Assembly (NCBI GenBank): GCA_004519485.1 | Contig: CP038129.1 | Span: 186,001 to 250,000, forward strand | DNA length: 64,000 nt | DNA from: Nannochloropsis oceanica | Taxonomy: Eukaryota; Sar; Eustigmatophyceae; Eustigmatales; Monodopsidaceae | Direction: 5' to 3' | Shown: one piece after another, positions 34,339 through 55,062 of the stretch | How positions within the stretch are numbered: the first letter of the stretch is position 1 | Layout of the letters: each line of letters opens with the position of its first letter | Translations under genes and position numbers: made by a program | Notes under the pieces: generated by a model | The model's database searches: none | Seen by the model: only the letters and a program-made list of their open reading frames with translations | Told to the model about the DNA's origin: nothing

Positions 34339-36306
34339 ATGGCCCTGCTCAGTAAGGAGCACACGCAAAAACAAAGGCACGAAGCTCCAGCCGACAGCTC
34401 GAGAAGACCACCACCATTCCAGCAGCAGAAGCAGAAGCAGCAGCAGCAGCAGCAGAAGCAGCAGCAGCAGCTGCAACAGCCGCCGCAGCGGCAGCAAGAT
34501 GCCGACATCAGCTGTAATAAGAACAGTAGCAGTGGAGGAATGGCAGGAATGACGCTGGAAGAGCAGCATGCCGAGAGAATAGAGCGGGTACGTAGGTGGA
34601 AGGACAAAGAACGATTTCGTCATGCGGTGATGATGAGCGCTGAGATGCCCTCCCTTCTCGCCCCTCTCTCCCCTTTCTCCTCGGCATTTCTACCATTGTG
34701 TGATTTCCGTAAATCATGCAAAGCTTGTTTTACCGAGACACGCAAGCTACTTGTTAATCCATCCTCCCTGTCTTTCCTCCCCCATCCTCCCTCCCCCTCT
34801 CCTTCCCCTTCTCCCTCCCTGCTCCCAGATCTACGAAGTCATGGACTTCTTCCTGTTTAGTATCCGCCCCGACAACACCTACAAGGGTACCCTCTCCTTC
34901 CATTTCCACACTCCTTCTTCCCTTCCCTCTTCGTCGTCGTCCTCCTCCTTGGACGAGAAGCAGCAGCAGCAACAGCAGCAGCGGCATTACTACCATCATC
35001 ACCACCCTGAGGAGGAGCACCAGCAGCCTGCCAGCATATATAGCACCCCACCACGCCGAGGACGAAGGCGGGAGGAAGGAGGAAAGGGAGGGCGGGAGGG
35101 AGGACCGCTGGTCCTGACGGTGCGGGTGCATGGAGATGCTCGCGCTCCCACCATCTTTAACGGCTTGCCCGAAGACGGTGCGATAACCGCGCATGTGTAT
35201 TGCAGCCTGGAAGATTTTCTCTATATTTATTCAGGTAAGCTGATTGTTTCATATTTATATATAGAGATAGTTGATTTGTATACGTACGTATAGATATTGT
35301 ATATATATATAACATAATTTTGTAATTAAGTACAGTAAAGTCAAAAATACTATTCCCCCCCCCCCAACCACTGATTCATCATCTCAAATAATTTTATATA
35401 TAACTGCAATAATACTAAATCAAAGTCAAAAACACTATTTCCCCACCCGCCCACCACTTATTCACAGGCCAGGCCACCATCCGAGACGCGATGGCCCTAG
35501 GCATAAAAGGTAAAATTAAAGTCAGCAATTTTAATCTGAGGGAATGCGGTCGTTTCGCTGCTGCTTTTGACCTCCGGAGCGAGAAATGGGAAGCCTTCTA
35601 TCACGCAAGGGAGGGAGAAAGGGAGGGAGGGAGGGAAGGGACGATAGAATGTAGGGGGAGAGAAGACTTGGGGGGTATGCTGAAGCGGCATCTGAGCTCG
35701 TCCTCCCTCCCTTCCTCCCTCCCTCCCTCCCCCGCCACCCTCTCCTCCTCCTCGTCCTCCCTGCCTCCCTCCCTTTCTTCCTCCAATTTTCTCACCGGGG
35801 AATGGGCCGGTCTCTCTGCACTCGACTCCCGGCACTCCCTCCTCCTCCATGCCCCTTCCACACCCTCCACCTTCCCGCCCTCCCTCCCTTCCTCCCTCCT
35901 AACCGTCCTTCACCAAACATCCCACGAGCGTGTGCTCCTCATGCAAAAAGGGAAAAACCAAGACCTACACAACTATCTCCCATGGAGAGAGGGAGAAAGG
36001 CGGGAGGGACAAACACACAGCCACAAAAGTACCTTCCTTGGAGGAAGGGAAGGAGGGGGGGAGGAGGTTGCATCTGCTATAGCAGCGTCTTTGAGGAGGA
36101 CCCTAGTAAAGAGGAAGGAGATGTGGTGGGAAGGGAGGAGGAGGGAGGGAGGGAGGGAGGGGTGGGTATGTGAGATGGACTTCAGTGATTGGTGGAACCA
36201 TTCGGCGTCGATGGGGGGCGTGAGAGAGGGAGGGAAGGAGCGATTGAGGGAGGGAATGAGTGAGGGCCGGTCACGGGGGATCACGCCGGGGGGAAGTAGG
36301 CGGTGA
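34339..36306 (+). CDS. SCP2 (sterol carrier)-like domain protein
   Basis: Three exons (34339-34587, 34829-35234, 35468-36306) give 497 residues in phase. The N-terminal 80 residues are Gln-rich, ending TLEEQHAERIER. A domain then runs IYEVMDFFLFSIRPDNTYKG, LVLTVRVHGDARAPTIFNGL, GAITAHVYCSLEDFLYIYSG, QATIRDAMALGIKGKIKVSN and CGRFAAAFDLRSEKWEAFYH. The second half resembles SCP2 sterol-transfer domains, where a D-x-x-x-x-x-x-G-x-x-x-x-x-x-A-x-x-x-G-K-I-x-V-x-G block closes the lipid cavity. Two low-complexity inserts (Ser, Gln, His and Gly/Arg) interrupt it. The C-terminal 250 residues contain TGEWAGLSALDSRHSLLLHA and Gly/Arg/Glu runs of unknown role. It probably binds lipid; I am moderately sure of the fold and not of the ligand. 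Confidence 0.55.
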
Positions 36307-37706
36307 GGGGGGAAAAGAAAAAGCACGACGTAACAGAAAACAGTTTTGAAAGGATGCATGTGCGTGATTCGATGAGTAAGAAAGGAAGGTAGGGAGAGTG
36401 AGGGGAAATGAGGGGGCAAAGGCGGAGTTTTGAGTGTAGAGGGGATGAAGAAGAGGGAAGAGAAGACTCGTATGAATAAAGACTTTGTAGAGGCAATTGA
36501 CATAGAATGGGATAGGAAAAATAGACTGATAAAGGAAATACCGAGGGGACACAACAACTCTATCTCTCGATCGTTCTTGGTGTTGCGTTGCTTGCATGCT
36601 TGTCTGCATTATGGAGAGAAAACATGCCTTAACTTGTCTACTAAGTACAAATGTACATGTGGGTATACGTGTACAGAAGACAGGAAAAGGTTCGTTCAAG
36701 AGCTGCAGCAGGGGAACTTAGTTAATTTGCAGGTGCGCATCACACTACCCTCTTCTCACAAGCCAAGAAGGTCGTCGGCCCCCGCTCTCCATACGATCGA
36801 TTAACGTAGCATGACAACCGTAGCACTTGGATCACTCGGCTTGTTCACAAATGCACTATATCTCTCCTCGTTTCGGTGGGGTTTAAGGAGTCATTTTGGT
36901 TTGTTTCCACCGTCTCTCTGCCTTCAAAAGTTTTAGTATACTTTTGGTTTTGATCTTTTTTAAGGGGCCAGCGCGTTTTTTTGAGAGTGCGCCGTTGAGA
37001 AAGTGTGAGGTAGCTAGGTGACAACGATTTGAGAGTCAATAGTAGGCAATAAGACTATCCCGTCGCTTTCCGCGTGGCTACAAGCGCCTCGAGTGCTGTA
37101 TGCCCATGGAGATCGTGAATGAATCCTCCTCGTGCTCCACTTGTTGTGAATGCCTGAGGTCGTGTCCAGTTACGGAAGGAAGAAGGGAGCAAAACGATCA
37201 GACAAACCGTCGTTCATCCTCTTCCAAAAACAAGAAGCACGTGGTGAGCGCTTGTCACCGACTTTTTCCCGTCTCATTCATACCCACACACCCGACCCAC
37301 ACTACAACGCAAGCAAAAGACCGCGCTTGTGCAATCTCATGCACATCAATGCATGAGGGAAGGGAAAGGCACAATGCACACAGTCACGCGATGGGCCTGC
37401 CTAGTCGCTTCTTCCTCTGATCGACTCATCGACTCAGCGCCCCAAAACGAGAACAATCCTTCTTCCCCTTTCACTCACCCCTTACCCATATATGCATGTA
37501 CAGGGCATACGCGTCCCTATAACAGAAGGAGCGAGGCCGCCGTCGTGAGAGGCGTGGATATAGTGTGCGACCAGCGACGACATAAGAAGGTGAGCGACCT
37601 GAAGCGTTTTTAAGGACATACACGACACTGGCACGACAACGTCTACTGCGGCTACGACCATCCGTGCAACCGAGCGATACGTCATCAGGCTACACTAGCG
37701 AACGCG

Positions 37707-37762
<56 letters not shown>

Positions 37763-37824
37763 ACAACTTTCAGTAGCGGAAGACGAGGAAGAGGATCTGT
37801 TCCAAGAACAGGCAAAAGAGCAAT
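36307..37824. other. Intergenic region and 5' leader of the desaturase gene
   Basis: About 1.5 kb. 36850-37080 is unusual T-rich sequence with short runs (CTTTTGGTTTTGATCTTTTTT at 36940, TTTTTTTGAGAGTGCGCCG at 36975), but I could not match it to a known RNA. A frame with a poly-Ala/poly-Gln run from (AGC)n at 37709-37755 precedes the desaturase ATG. One reading of it (LSVAEDEEEDLFQEQAKEQY) looks coding-like but ends in TGA past the ATG, so it may be an overlapping upstream frame. Confidence 0.4.
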
Positions 37825-39964
37825 ATGGCAGGCACCGTCACCAACTCCATGAGTCCCACAAGAAGCAGTCGGAGAAAACGCATGGACCCCGTACCAGGCG
37901 TTGACGGAGGGAACAAGAGGGAGGGAGGGAGGGAGGGAGGGAGGGTAGATGCGTTTGGGTCCTTGCAGACCTCGCCATCGTCCTCGGTGGCGTCATCGCC
38001 TTCATCAAGACGTCCCACAACGGAAATTGAAGAGGAGGATGAGAATGGAGAAGAGGAGGAGGAGGACGAGGAACCACCGCAGCAGCAGCAGCAGCCCCAG
38101 CAACAGCAACAACGACAGCAAGAGCAGACGGCGCTGGAACACATGGAGAGGAAGCTGCACCGCAGGTCGCAAGGGAAGACAAGTGGTGGAGCGGACGTGA
38201 AGCAAAAAAGGGTAAGAAAAGGAGAGGAAGGAGGGAGGGGGGGAGGCAGGGGCGAGGGCCCTTGGGCTGCACGTACCTAGATCACATGTTGATTTTTGGT
38301 GCTTATCTTTCTTGTCCTCCCTCTCCTCTTCTCTCTCCCTCTCCTTTTCCCTCCCTCCTTCCCTCTCTCCCTCCCTCCCCTTTTGCAGGTTGCCATCGCG
38401 AGCTCTGAAGAGCTGGCGCTCCCGCGTATCGCTTGGCCGACGCTCTTCGTCTTCCTCGCCGGTCACTCGTTCTTTCTCCTCCCCCCCCTCCTCCTCCACC
38501 TCACTGGGAATACCACCAGAGAGGCGCTCGAGAAGGGAGGATGGCTTGGGTGCTGGAGCATCCCTGTGCAGGCGTATGGGATTTACTTGCTCTTCACGGC
38601 CATGCATGATGCAGTGCATCGGTACGCCCGCCCTCCTTCGCTTCTTCCCTCCTTCCCTCCTTCCCTCCCTCCCTCCCTCTCTCTCTCCCTCTCCCTCTCC
38701 TTCCTTCCCTCTTTCATCGTCTCCGCTTTCTCAAGCCCATCATTTTGACAACGTTCACATCATCTTATCTCCTACATCCTTCCCAACACATCATCCATCT
38801 TTCCCGGCCCCTCCCTCGCTCCCTCCCAAGATCCGTCTCCCGTCACAAGTGGCTCAACGAACTCATCGGTTGGGGCGCAGGTATCGCCTTCCTCGCCCCC
38901 CTCCCGGCCTACCGCCATATCCACCTGGAACACCACAAGCATACCAACGTGCCCGACAAGGACCCGTACGTCCTCCCTCCCTCCCACCCTTCCTCCCTCC
39001 CTCCCTCCCTCCCTGTCGACCCCCTCTTGCTAGGCCGGAGATTTTGCCCGTGTACGCTCTCAAACGATAGACTTCCTGATCCCTCCCTCCCTCCTTGTCT
39101 CCCTCCCTCCCTCCCTCCCTCCATCACAGAGACATGTGGACATCTGGGAACGGCATGCATCCGCCTACTTTCCTCTTGCCTTTCTTCTGGCTAACGCAGA
39201 ACCTCTATAATTACTACTGGTGAGGAGGCAGGAAGGAAGATGAAGGAAGCTAACATATATTATTTTAATTACCCTTCTTGTATCCACCAAATCCAATCGA
39301 TTGACTAAGGAACTAATTCATTCATTCATGCATTCGTCATCCTTTGTATCCCTCCTCAGGTACTGGCTGCAGCTGACCACCCGCCCGCTGGATGAGAGCC
39401 TTCCGGTCATCTTCTCTGTGCTGGGTATCATAGTCAGCATCGTGTATGCCCTGACCAACGAACACGGCTACCTCCTCGTCCGTTTCCTCCTACTCCCCCG
39501 CTGTTTCTCGGACACCTTTTTGGCCTACTCCTTTGATTACGCGCCTCATCGCCCGCACGAGATCACCAGGTTAGCCTTCCCTCCCTCCCTCCCTCCCTCC
39601 CTCCCTCTTGCAAACCCCGTTCCACCCTTCCTTCTTACATATATATATATATATATGTGTATATGTATACATATGCACTTAAATGATTGCCCAACCCCCA
39701 TACTTCCACCCCACCAGGGCCGAGAACATCTACGCCTGTACAGCGCAACTTTCGGGGTTTTTCTCACCGACCGAAAAAGACGTGGACCTGTCGGCCATTT
39801 TGATGCAGCAGAACTACCACAACATCCACCACCTGTACCCGATGATTCCCTGGTATCGGTACAAGAAGGTGTGGCTCAATCATGAGAAGGAATTCAGGGA
39901 GCTGGGCACGCCGCTGGCGAACTGGCTCGGGCCGTTGCATTTGGTCAAGAACGACCGAGAGTAG
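37825..39964 (+). CDS. Membrane fatty-acid-desaturase-superfamily enzyme (three His boxes)
   Basis: Exons 37825-38211, 38389-38621, 38831-38965, 39130-39219, 39360-39569 and 39718-39964 give 433 residues. A further in-phase 78-bp intron (37891-37968, GTACC...TTGCAG) would shorten this to 407. The di-iron ligands are present: HDAVH (about residue 201), HIHLEHHKH (about 238) and NYHNIHHLYP (about 384), with hydrophobic segments PTLFVFLAGHSFFLLPPLLL, AYGIYLLFTAM and VIFSVLGIIVSIVYALTNEH between them. The wording HLYPMIPWYRYKKVW resembles CrtR-type carotenoid hydroxylases as well as acyl desaturases, so the substrate (fatty acid or carotenoid) is open. The first 130 residues are a hydrophilic Glu/Gln/Ser-rich extension with no cytochrome b5 domain and no clear targeting signal. 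Confidence 0.85.
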
Positions 39965-41472
39965 AACAGAGGGGAGCGTTTAACACATTTCCAACGTTTT
40001 ATCGTTAACGGAGCGGTTCACTTTTTGTCGATATCTCGGTGCCAGAAGCAGTGGTGCAAGTGTGGGAAGGAAGGAGGGAGGGAGAGAGGTAGGGAGGGAG
40101 GGCAGAGAGAGAGAGAGAGGGACAGAGATGAGAGTCGAGTCAGTCGTGTACGCGCTCTTGTGTGTGGTGCGCCCTCCTTTCCTTCTCGATCCGATCCTTT
40201 CCCCCAACTTTCTGCTTAGGGCCTCCAATTGATCCCGTGTCCTCGGCTACATAATATTTGTTTGGATGTATTTTAGATTTTCATGTTTCTTCGTCAAGAC
40301 ATTATGTCTCTCTTTAAACATGACATGCGCCATGATCCGGTTAAAAAAGAGGATGCGTTCAAGCGCCCAGGAACGAAGAGGAGGAGGTCGAGGAGGAGGG
40401 AGAGGCAGTTTTGAAGAGGGTAGTGTACGAATACCAGGCCTAAAAAACAAAAGAGAGAAAAAGAGAGAGAAGGAGAAGATGGGTGGAAATAATGCAGAGG
40501 AATGAAACGCCTTGAGCAACAACGCGGGGAAGTGGTAGTCGGAAGAAAGATGGCAAAGCCACCATTGAAGGGAGTCGGAGTCAGAGAAGATGAGGATAAA
40601 GAAGCATGTATCAATCACACACACCAACCCACGCGCACACACACACAATATACATAGATACATATGCATCCATTTTCATAAAACAGTAACATATAGTGGA
40701 CTTTGGGAATCAAAATCTTGATTTCCGTCAAAGTAAAAGTCAAATAAAAACCACCACTTTTAATACTATTGGCTGAAGTGACAAGGAGCACTGTGTGTAT
40801 CTCAGGCCGACCCTCTTCTGTCTAAATGTCTGTGTAAGAAAGGGGACAGGAGGGCGGGATCGTAGGAAGGACGGAAAGTGCGAAAGAAAGAGGAAGGAGA
40901 GAAGAGAAAAGGCGTGCTTGCGACAAACTTAAGTCACCACATTTACAATTCTCTTGATATATAGATATATACACCAACTCATAGATAGTACTGCGTTTGG
41001 ACGTGTGTGTGCGTTCTCATTTACTTGTGTATGTGCGCGTCAGGAGAAAGAGGGGAGAAGCAATCAAGGAGGATGACTGCGTAACAGACAAATAATAAAA
41101 GAAAAGAAAAATTGAAGGATAGAAGGACGGATATACAGTACGCTTGGATTTCTCCTCAGTCTTCAGGGAAATCGCAGAATCCGAGAGAAGATGATAGGAG
41201 AAGAAGAGAAGAGGACAAGGAAAGAATAGCAGAGCAAATCATTAAAAAGTCCACCCGCTTGCGGTCAAACCTTATTGTTGGTTTCTTGTTGGGGTTTATC
41301 CCTCCTATTTTTTGCCTCCCATACACACACATACATATATGTATATGTATATCACAGAAGGTGTGTGTATGTGTGTGTATGTGTGTGTATGTGTGTATGT
41401 GCATGTGTTCGGGGGGGGGGGGGGGGAATAAAGGACAACGAAGGGGAGGGAAGACAAAGGCCAGGCCTGACA
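39965..41472. other. Convergent intergenic region with microsatellites
   Basis: About 1.5 kb between the desaturase end (plus) and the ketopantoate-reductase end (minus). It contains GA-rich DNA (40070-40120), CA/TG and TATA runs (40620-40660, 40950-40975, 41325-41405) and a G homopolymer at 41410-41426. No coding signal or RNA gene is recognised. Confidence 0.5.
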
Positions 41473-43242
41473 TTATCCCTGTTCATCCTTGTCGGCCTTC
41501 TCTCCTTCCACCACTGTTCGTGTCCTCCCTCTCTTTCCTCCTCCCTCCCTCACTCCCTCCTCTTCTCGCCGCCTCACTGACGCCGTCAACACCTCATGCC
41601 TCGGCACCGGCACCCCCAGCCTCCTTCCCTCCCTCACGATGAACCCATTCAAATACTCAATCTCTGTCTTCCTTTCCCTCCTTCCCCTCCCTCCCTCCCT
41701 CCCCCCCTCCCACGCCAAGTCTCGATGCATGCTTGACTGATTCCCGGCTGTGGCTTTGGCCACCTGAAGAGTGAATTTTTCGAGTTCCTCCGCCGTGGGC
41801 ATGGAGGACGAGGGAGGGAAGGAGGGCGGAAGGGAGGAAGGGCTGGAGGAAGAAGGAAATGATGTGCCGAACTCTTCCTGTTCCACCGCTGCTGCTACCG
41901 CGGCTGTCTCTTTACACAACTCGCGCACCAACTCCTCCAAATTCACTCCATCCGAGGAGGAGGAGGAAGAAAAGAGGGAGGGAGGGAGTGAGGGAGGGAG
42001 GGCGCGCGCGCAGTAATCCAGGATCTCTCCATTTCTACAGCCTAGGAGGGCAGTAAGAGGGTTGATGACAACGTTCACCCCCAGCTTTTTCCACAACATT
42101 TTCCTCATATTTTCCGGGGATTCCCACACGGGGAAAAGCTCGGCGAGGGCCAGGTGGGAGAGGAGGGAGGAGAGGAGAGGTGGTGGTGATGGTGCTGGGG
42201 AGGGGGTAGAGGAGGCGGAGGCGGAGGAGGAGGAGGAGGAGGAGGAGGAGGAAGGAAAGAGGGGCATGCCGAGATGGATTTGGCCTAAACCGGTGTGTTC
42301 CACATAGAAGTGAACCGATTCGTCACTACAGCTGCTGCTACTGCTGCTGCTGCGCGTTGCCACCACCTCCTCCTCCCCCCCTCCCTCCCATGCCCCTTCC
42401 GCTTTCAAGCCCCCATGCGTTATTGTGCCTACAACACACATTGGCCCATCCTCTTGATCCTCGCTCTTGATTTCCTTCCCTCCTATGCTGCTGCTGCCGC
42501 TGCTGCTGCCGCCCTTCCTTCCTCCCCCAAGAGCTGCCCGTGCTTCTTCCAAATAACCCATACCATTGGAAAGAAGAAGGACCACTGTATCTTTCCTTAA
42601 GCGAGGGGCGATGCTTTTAAGCGCATTTTTAATGTCATATGCCTTGGTGAGGACGAGAAGGTGGGAGATTTTGCTGGTAGTGTTGCTATAGCTGCTGCTG
42701 TTTTCTTCAAGGAAAACGTGAGGTGCGTAGGTGGTGGAGAATGACAAAGATGAGGACGATGGTGAAGAAGGAGGAGAGGATAAAGATGAAGGAGATGTGG
42801 AAGTAGGCGGAGAGGTATGGCGGAAAGAAGGAGGGGCAGCAGCACGGACGTAGGTTTCCCGGACATGGATCGTGGCCGTGGGGAAAAGAGGCCGATGCCG
42901 GGTCAATAGGGAGACGCGGACTCCTGCCTTGTGTGCGAGGGCGGCACCGACCAAGCAACCCATAGCACCAGCACCTAAGATGTGATAGTGTGATGTTTCG
43001 GGTGGTGGCCGTGGTAGTGGTGGTGGCGCTGCCGCTTCTGATGCTGCTGGTGAAAATAGTGATGATGATGTTGCTACTCCACGCATGGCTCCCACACTTT
43101 GGAGATACGGTTGTACGGTATGCATTGTTGGTGCTGATATTGATCTTATTGCTTTAGCTGTTGCTGGAGTTTTGGATGGCGAGAGCGCTCGTGTTAGAAA
43201 AGTCTCGACAGTGCTCGCTGCGACGCAGTAGACGGAGGGCAT
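41473..43242 (-). CDS. panE: 2-dehydropantoate 2-reductase (ketopantoate reductase)
   Basis: A single-exon frame of 589 residues. The enzyme reduces ketopantoate to pantoate with NADPH in pantothenate/CoA synthesis. The Rossmann motif is HYHILGAGAMGCLVGAALAH, followed by RVSLLTRHRP. LLVLTKAYDIKNAL, VVLLLSNGMGYLEEA and VVGTITHGGLKAEG follow the family order. MLWKKLGVNVVINPLTALLG carries the conserved K...N..NPLTAL catalytic region, and EIEYLNGFIVREGRRLGVPV is the C-terminal E.D/Y.NG..V..G block. Usual length is about 300; the extra 290 residues are Ser-, Pro- and Gly-rich inserts and tails from repeat DNA. The first 85 residues (TRALSPSKTPATAKAIRSIS) look like a mitochondrial presequence. Absence of introns is unusual beside its neighbours. 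Confidence 0.9.
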   Translation of the reverse strand: MPSVYCVAASTVETFLTRALSPSKTPATAKAIRSISAPTMHTVQPYLQSVGAMRGVATSSSLFSPAASEAAAPPPLPRPPPETSHYHILGAGAMGCLVGAALAHKAGVRVSLLTRHRPLFPTATIHVRETYVRAAAPPSFRHTSPPTSTSPSSLSSPPSSPSSSSLSFSTTYAPHVFLEENSSSYSNTTSKISHLLVLTKAYDIKNALKSIAPRLRKDTVVLLLSNGMGYLEEARAALGGGRKGGSSSGSSSIGGKEIKSEDQEDGPMCVVGTITHGGLKAEGAWEGGGEEEVVATRSSSSSSSCSDESVHFYVEHTGLGQIHLGMPLFPSSSSSSSSSSASASSTPSPAPSPPPLLSSLLSHLALAELFPVWESPENMRKMLWKKLGVNVVINPLTALLGCRNGEILDYCARALPPSLPPSLFSSSSSSDGVNLEELVRELCKETAAVAAAVEQEEFGTSFPSSSSPSSLPPSFPPSSSMPTAEELEKFTLQVAKATAGNQSSMHRDLAWEGGREGGRGRRERKTEIEYLNGFIVREGRRLGVPVPRHEVLTASVRRREEEGVREGGGKRGRTRTVVEGEKADKDEQG

Positions 43243-43863
43243 CAGAAGTCTACTTTCGTGGTTGGCTTTTGCGTGCGGCCACAGTGCGTCGGATGCGACC
43301 AGCTGGTAAGTAAAGACTCAATCTGTTGAGAAGGCGGCTACTTGCGCGGTATATTGGAACATGAAGATATATAGGGTGGCGATGGGTGACACTTGCTGAG
43401 CCGGAACGTATTTATTGCCCTGTCCTACAACGCAGCAGCAAATTGTTTCATACAGACAGAAATCAAAAGGACAAGAAAAGACTAAGTTTGAAACTGTAGA
43501 ATGCGTATGGTGATCAGGTATGCTGCTTATATTGCGGTAGTCGCTTTTGTCCTGAGGTCTGGACAAGGACCACCCTACGCCTCGCATGTGTAGTACGACT
43601 TGCCTATCAAAGCTTGCAGCATATTAGATAGAATAGTCCTGCGTTCGGCTCTTCTGCCTTCTTAGGAGTGCTTTATGAACTCTTTAGTCGGCTTCATGCC
43701 GGGAAATGCGTGTATTTGTTCGCCAAGTGTATTTACTCGCTTGGCCAAGTCAAATTATGTAGAGTATGCCCTCTATATATAAGTGGCGGGCGTCGGCGCC
43801 GAAGGTCTCTGACACGTTACCGTGCAAATGATTACATTTCAACTCAATGCTTTCATTCTTTCA
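43243..43863. other. Intergenic region between two minus-strand genes
   Basis: About 620 bp of unique sequence holding the ketopantoate-reductase promoter and the 3' UTR of the kinase gene. TATATATAAG at 43773 sits on the plus strand. No gene is supported. Confidence 0.4.
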
Positions 43864-52348
<8,485 letters not shown>

Positions 52349-55062
52349 ACCCTTTCTTGTGTCTCCGCTACGCTATGAGCTGGAGCCAACAGGGCGTGAC
52401 ACCGCTCCCGATATCAAAATTTGCTGTTTTTGAAAGTGGGGGAAGAGTGGGGAGGGAGGGCAGGGTAGGGAGGATGAGACGGTGCATCCATGGCTGAGTG
52501 TGCTCCACTTGTCTCCAGCAAGTGATACTAAGAATATAAGTGATACTAAGGCCGAAATGATTTGAGATGGGTCATCGGGGGAGTTGTGCCGTACTGCTCC
52601 CGATTGATCGTACTTCAATTAAAAGAGGACATGGAAGAAGGTTGAGTGGAAGACTGGGAAAACTGCTTTACATGATCAGGACTGGACGCGGCGATCCATG
52701 CCAAAGGTTTTTACAAACCACGATTTATATAGTAACTATACACCCCCCAGGCCCGTGCGCAAGGCCCTGGTATCGGGAAGGAGGGAGGGAGAGAGGAAGC
52801 GAAAAGCATTGCTTGAATCGATGGGCCAAGGGCGTCCGTCTCCCACATCAACGCATAAGCGACAGCCCACCAGGACCACGTCCATTCCCCCCACGACAGC
52901 ACAATAAAGCAGTATAGCTCCATTGTGCTGCTATTTGTATGGCTTATTGGCGTGTGGGTACCGGCTACGGAAACCATGCCTGTCAAAAAAGAAGGCTCGG
53001 GGAGCGGTTGGGCAGTTGAACGACCGTTGGATGACTCCCTTCATGCCAGATACATGAAAAATGACACGATTTGCCAGTTGAGGGGCCATGCAAAAGAGGC
53101 AAAGAAAGAGGAAGAAATCTTAAAATTACTTAAGAAACTTGAAAGTCGCTACAAGATAATGCTCCCTTTATTACTATCACGATTCTTTCATTCTCTAGAG
53201 GAGAAAGGGAAGGAGGTAGGGAAAAGGTGAGGAAGCGAGAGAGGGATTTCCATTTCGTTCATTGATCAGACATTATTCTTTCTACATGAATACAGGCATA
53301 TATCGGAACACTCGCCTCTCTGCTCCATATCTTTCATCCATTTCCTCTCGGATCGATCCTTTTGTAATTCGCAGCTGAAATTATTAGCCATCCCCTGTCC
53401 GTTACTTCGTCTCACCCATTTCTCTAAGCACCTTGCTTTATATATTTTTCGTAAGTCTGTGGTGTCCAAAAATATCTGTTCGAGCACAGAATAGCTATCG
53501 ATGACAGCCAAAACGATTCTATGGTAGCACCTTGCTCGGGGGCAGCAGCGGTGGTCGGCGGCGAAGAACCTACGCAAAGATAACATTGAACATGGAAAAG
53601 AGGTGCAGCAGCAACATGGGACGAAGAAAAAAGATAGCGGACAAGATGTAAACAAAGAGTATAACCAGTCGCCCTCCGAAGAAATAGAGAATAGCTGCGG
53701 AAAAGCTTTCGATATGGAATGTATGAACTGCTCTCAGTTTTGGACTCGCTAGTTATGGATTTACTGCGCCCTTCTCAACCTCGCAAGAGGATGAAGACTG
53801 ACCAAGGGTAAGACTGCTATCTTTGGTTACGAACGAGACAGCAGGCAGCCGTGCCTCTGCAAGGCGAAAGCCAGAGAAGCGGGAAAGGATACAAGTATTT
53901 AGGTTGCTGGACGGTATAAGAATTACTGCAGAACAAGCTCTTGGGGAGGATGCAGCAGCAGCCTAATTTTTATTTTAGTTCTTTTTGCCGTTCCTACATC
54001 CCTCTAGAACTATCGCATGCAACCTGTGTCCTCTAGGACTTGCATACGAGGGGGAGCCTTTCAACCAGATATTGTTGCATATTCTCCCCTTATTCCAAGG
54101 GGTCATTGTCATCAAACAGGTCAAGCTCCATCTTGCAGATCAACCTCCTACCCTCATTCCCCCTCGACCGACTGTTAAATGTTAAACGAATAGATTTTCG
54201 AAAGGAGAGGCGGAAAAGTCCCCCTAAACATCGAGTTAACATAAACTCGTCGGGCTAGGGTCGGCATGCGTTCCGGCATTTTTTTGGGGGGAGCAGGCCA
54301 AAAGGATCACAGTGACTTTGCAATGCGGGACGCACATCTGATAACATTCACCCAATATACCAAGACTATCGTGTGCACAAGAACCACGATCCAGCACACA
54401 ATATGGGTGGAGATGGTAAGCCGCATTGGCCGCCAGGGGTGTGGGACCAGATGCATTTCTTCAGCCGTCCATTTGCCAAAAAGCGGCGAAGGGAGAAGTA
54501 GCGAAGTGCGTTGAACATCGTTCCTGAAAAACGTTTGACCGAGTTGTGTTTACACAATTGACGTTTACAAACGTCTCACGAGGAAAAGAAATCGCTGACG
54601 TTAAGTGGAGGTGACGCTTTTGGGCATAGAGACGTAAAGGCCGGAGGTGGGTAGTGGTTTTTCGGCCCTTGGTAAACCTCCCCACTTTCACTTCCCTCAG
54701 CCAGCACACACACGTCTCGTGTTGTTGCTTCGCTCGTGCGTCAGTGGCTTCTTGCTTCAGCCACTCACCAACACAACAACGATTGATAAACCTTCTACGC
54801 CTTGGACACGGGACATTTTCCTAACTCACGTATCAACATCGCATCTCCCAGTCCACACACAGGAAGCACCCGCGCCGACGATCGATCATCGACCTCCCCA
54901 CAGCCTTCTCGCTTCCGCCTGACCTCTTGTTTCGCTCGGCAGCGACCCAGTCAACCACACCACTCGATTTCACCAAGTAATGGAGTACTAAAAAGGAGAA
55001 CACAGGACGTGAGAGAATCCTGTCTTTGCCTGCCCACCTGCTCCTCGCTGGGCCCGGTAGCA
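52349..55062. other. Divergent intergenic region between kinase and nitrate transporter genes
   Basis: About 2.7 kb. It includes dispersed-repeat copy 2 (53978-54096) and the upstream regions of both genes. Two frames deserve mention but not a call: plus 52925-53230 (101 codons, with KEAKKEEEILKLLKKLESRY, helix-like) and minus 53655-53266 (130 codons, with LEQIFLDTTDLRKIYKARCL). Neither has clear codon bias or a recognised family. The 54650-55062 stretch is probably the transporter's 5' UTR, CA-rich with in-frame non-ATG codons only. Confidence 0.4.
53978..54096. repeat. Dispersed repeat, copy 2
   Basis: About 119 bp from GTTCTTTTTGCCG to CCCCTTATTCC, matching 20765-20890 in the same orientation. 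It lacks the 40-bp beta-helix exon piece that follows copy 1. The flanks differ between the two copies, which sets the repeat limits. Confidence 0.85.

Noticed and set aside
33978-34355. Plus frame of 125 codons with a hydrophobic middle
   Set aside because: It overlaps the start of the SCP2-like gene in another frame and has neutral third positions; 5' UTR is more likely.
36790-37080. Possible structured RNA (T-rich stretch with GGATCACTCGGCTT-like motif)
   Set aside because: I compared it by eye with 5.8S rRNA and U1-U6 snRNA core motifs and found no convincing match, and there is no cloverleaf or clear pol III terminator context.
53266-53655. Minus frame of 130 codons as a possible mobile-element gene
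   Set aside because: No transposase, reverse transcriptase or integrase motif is present and no terminal repeats flank it.
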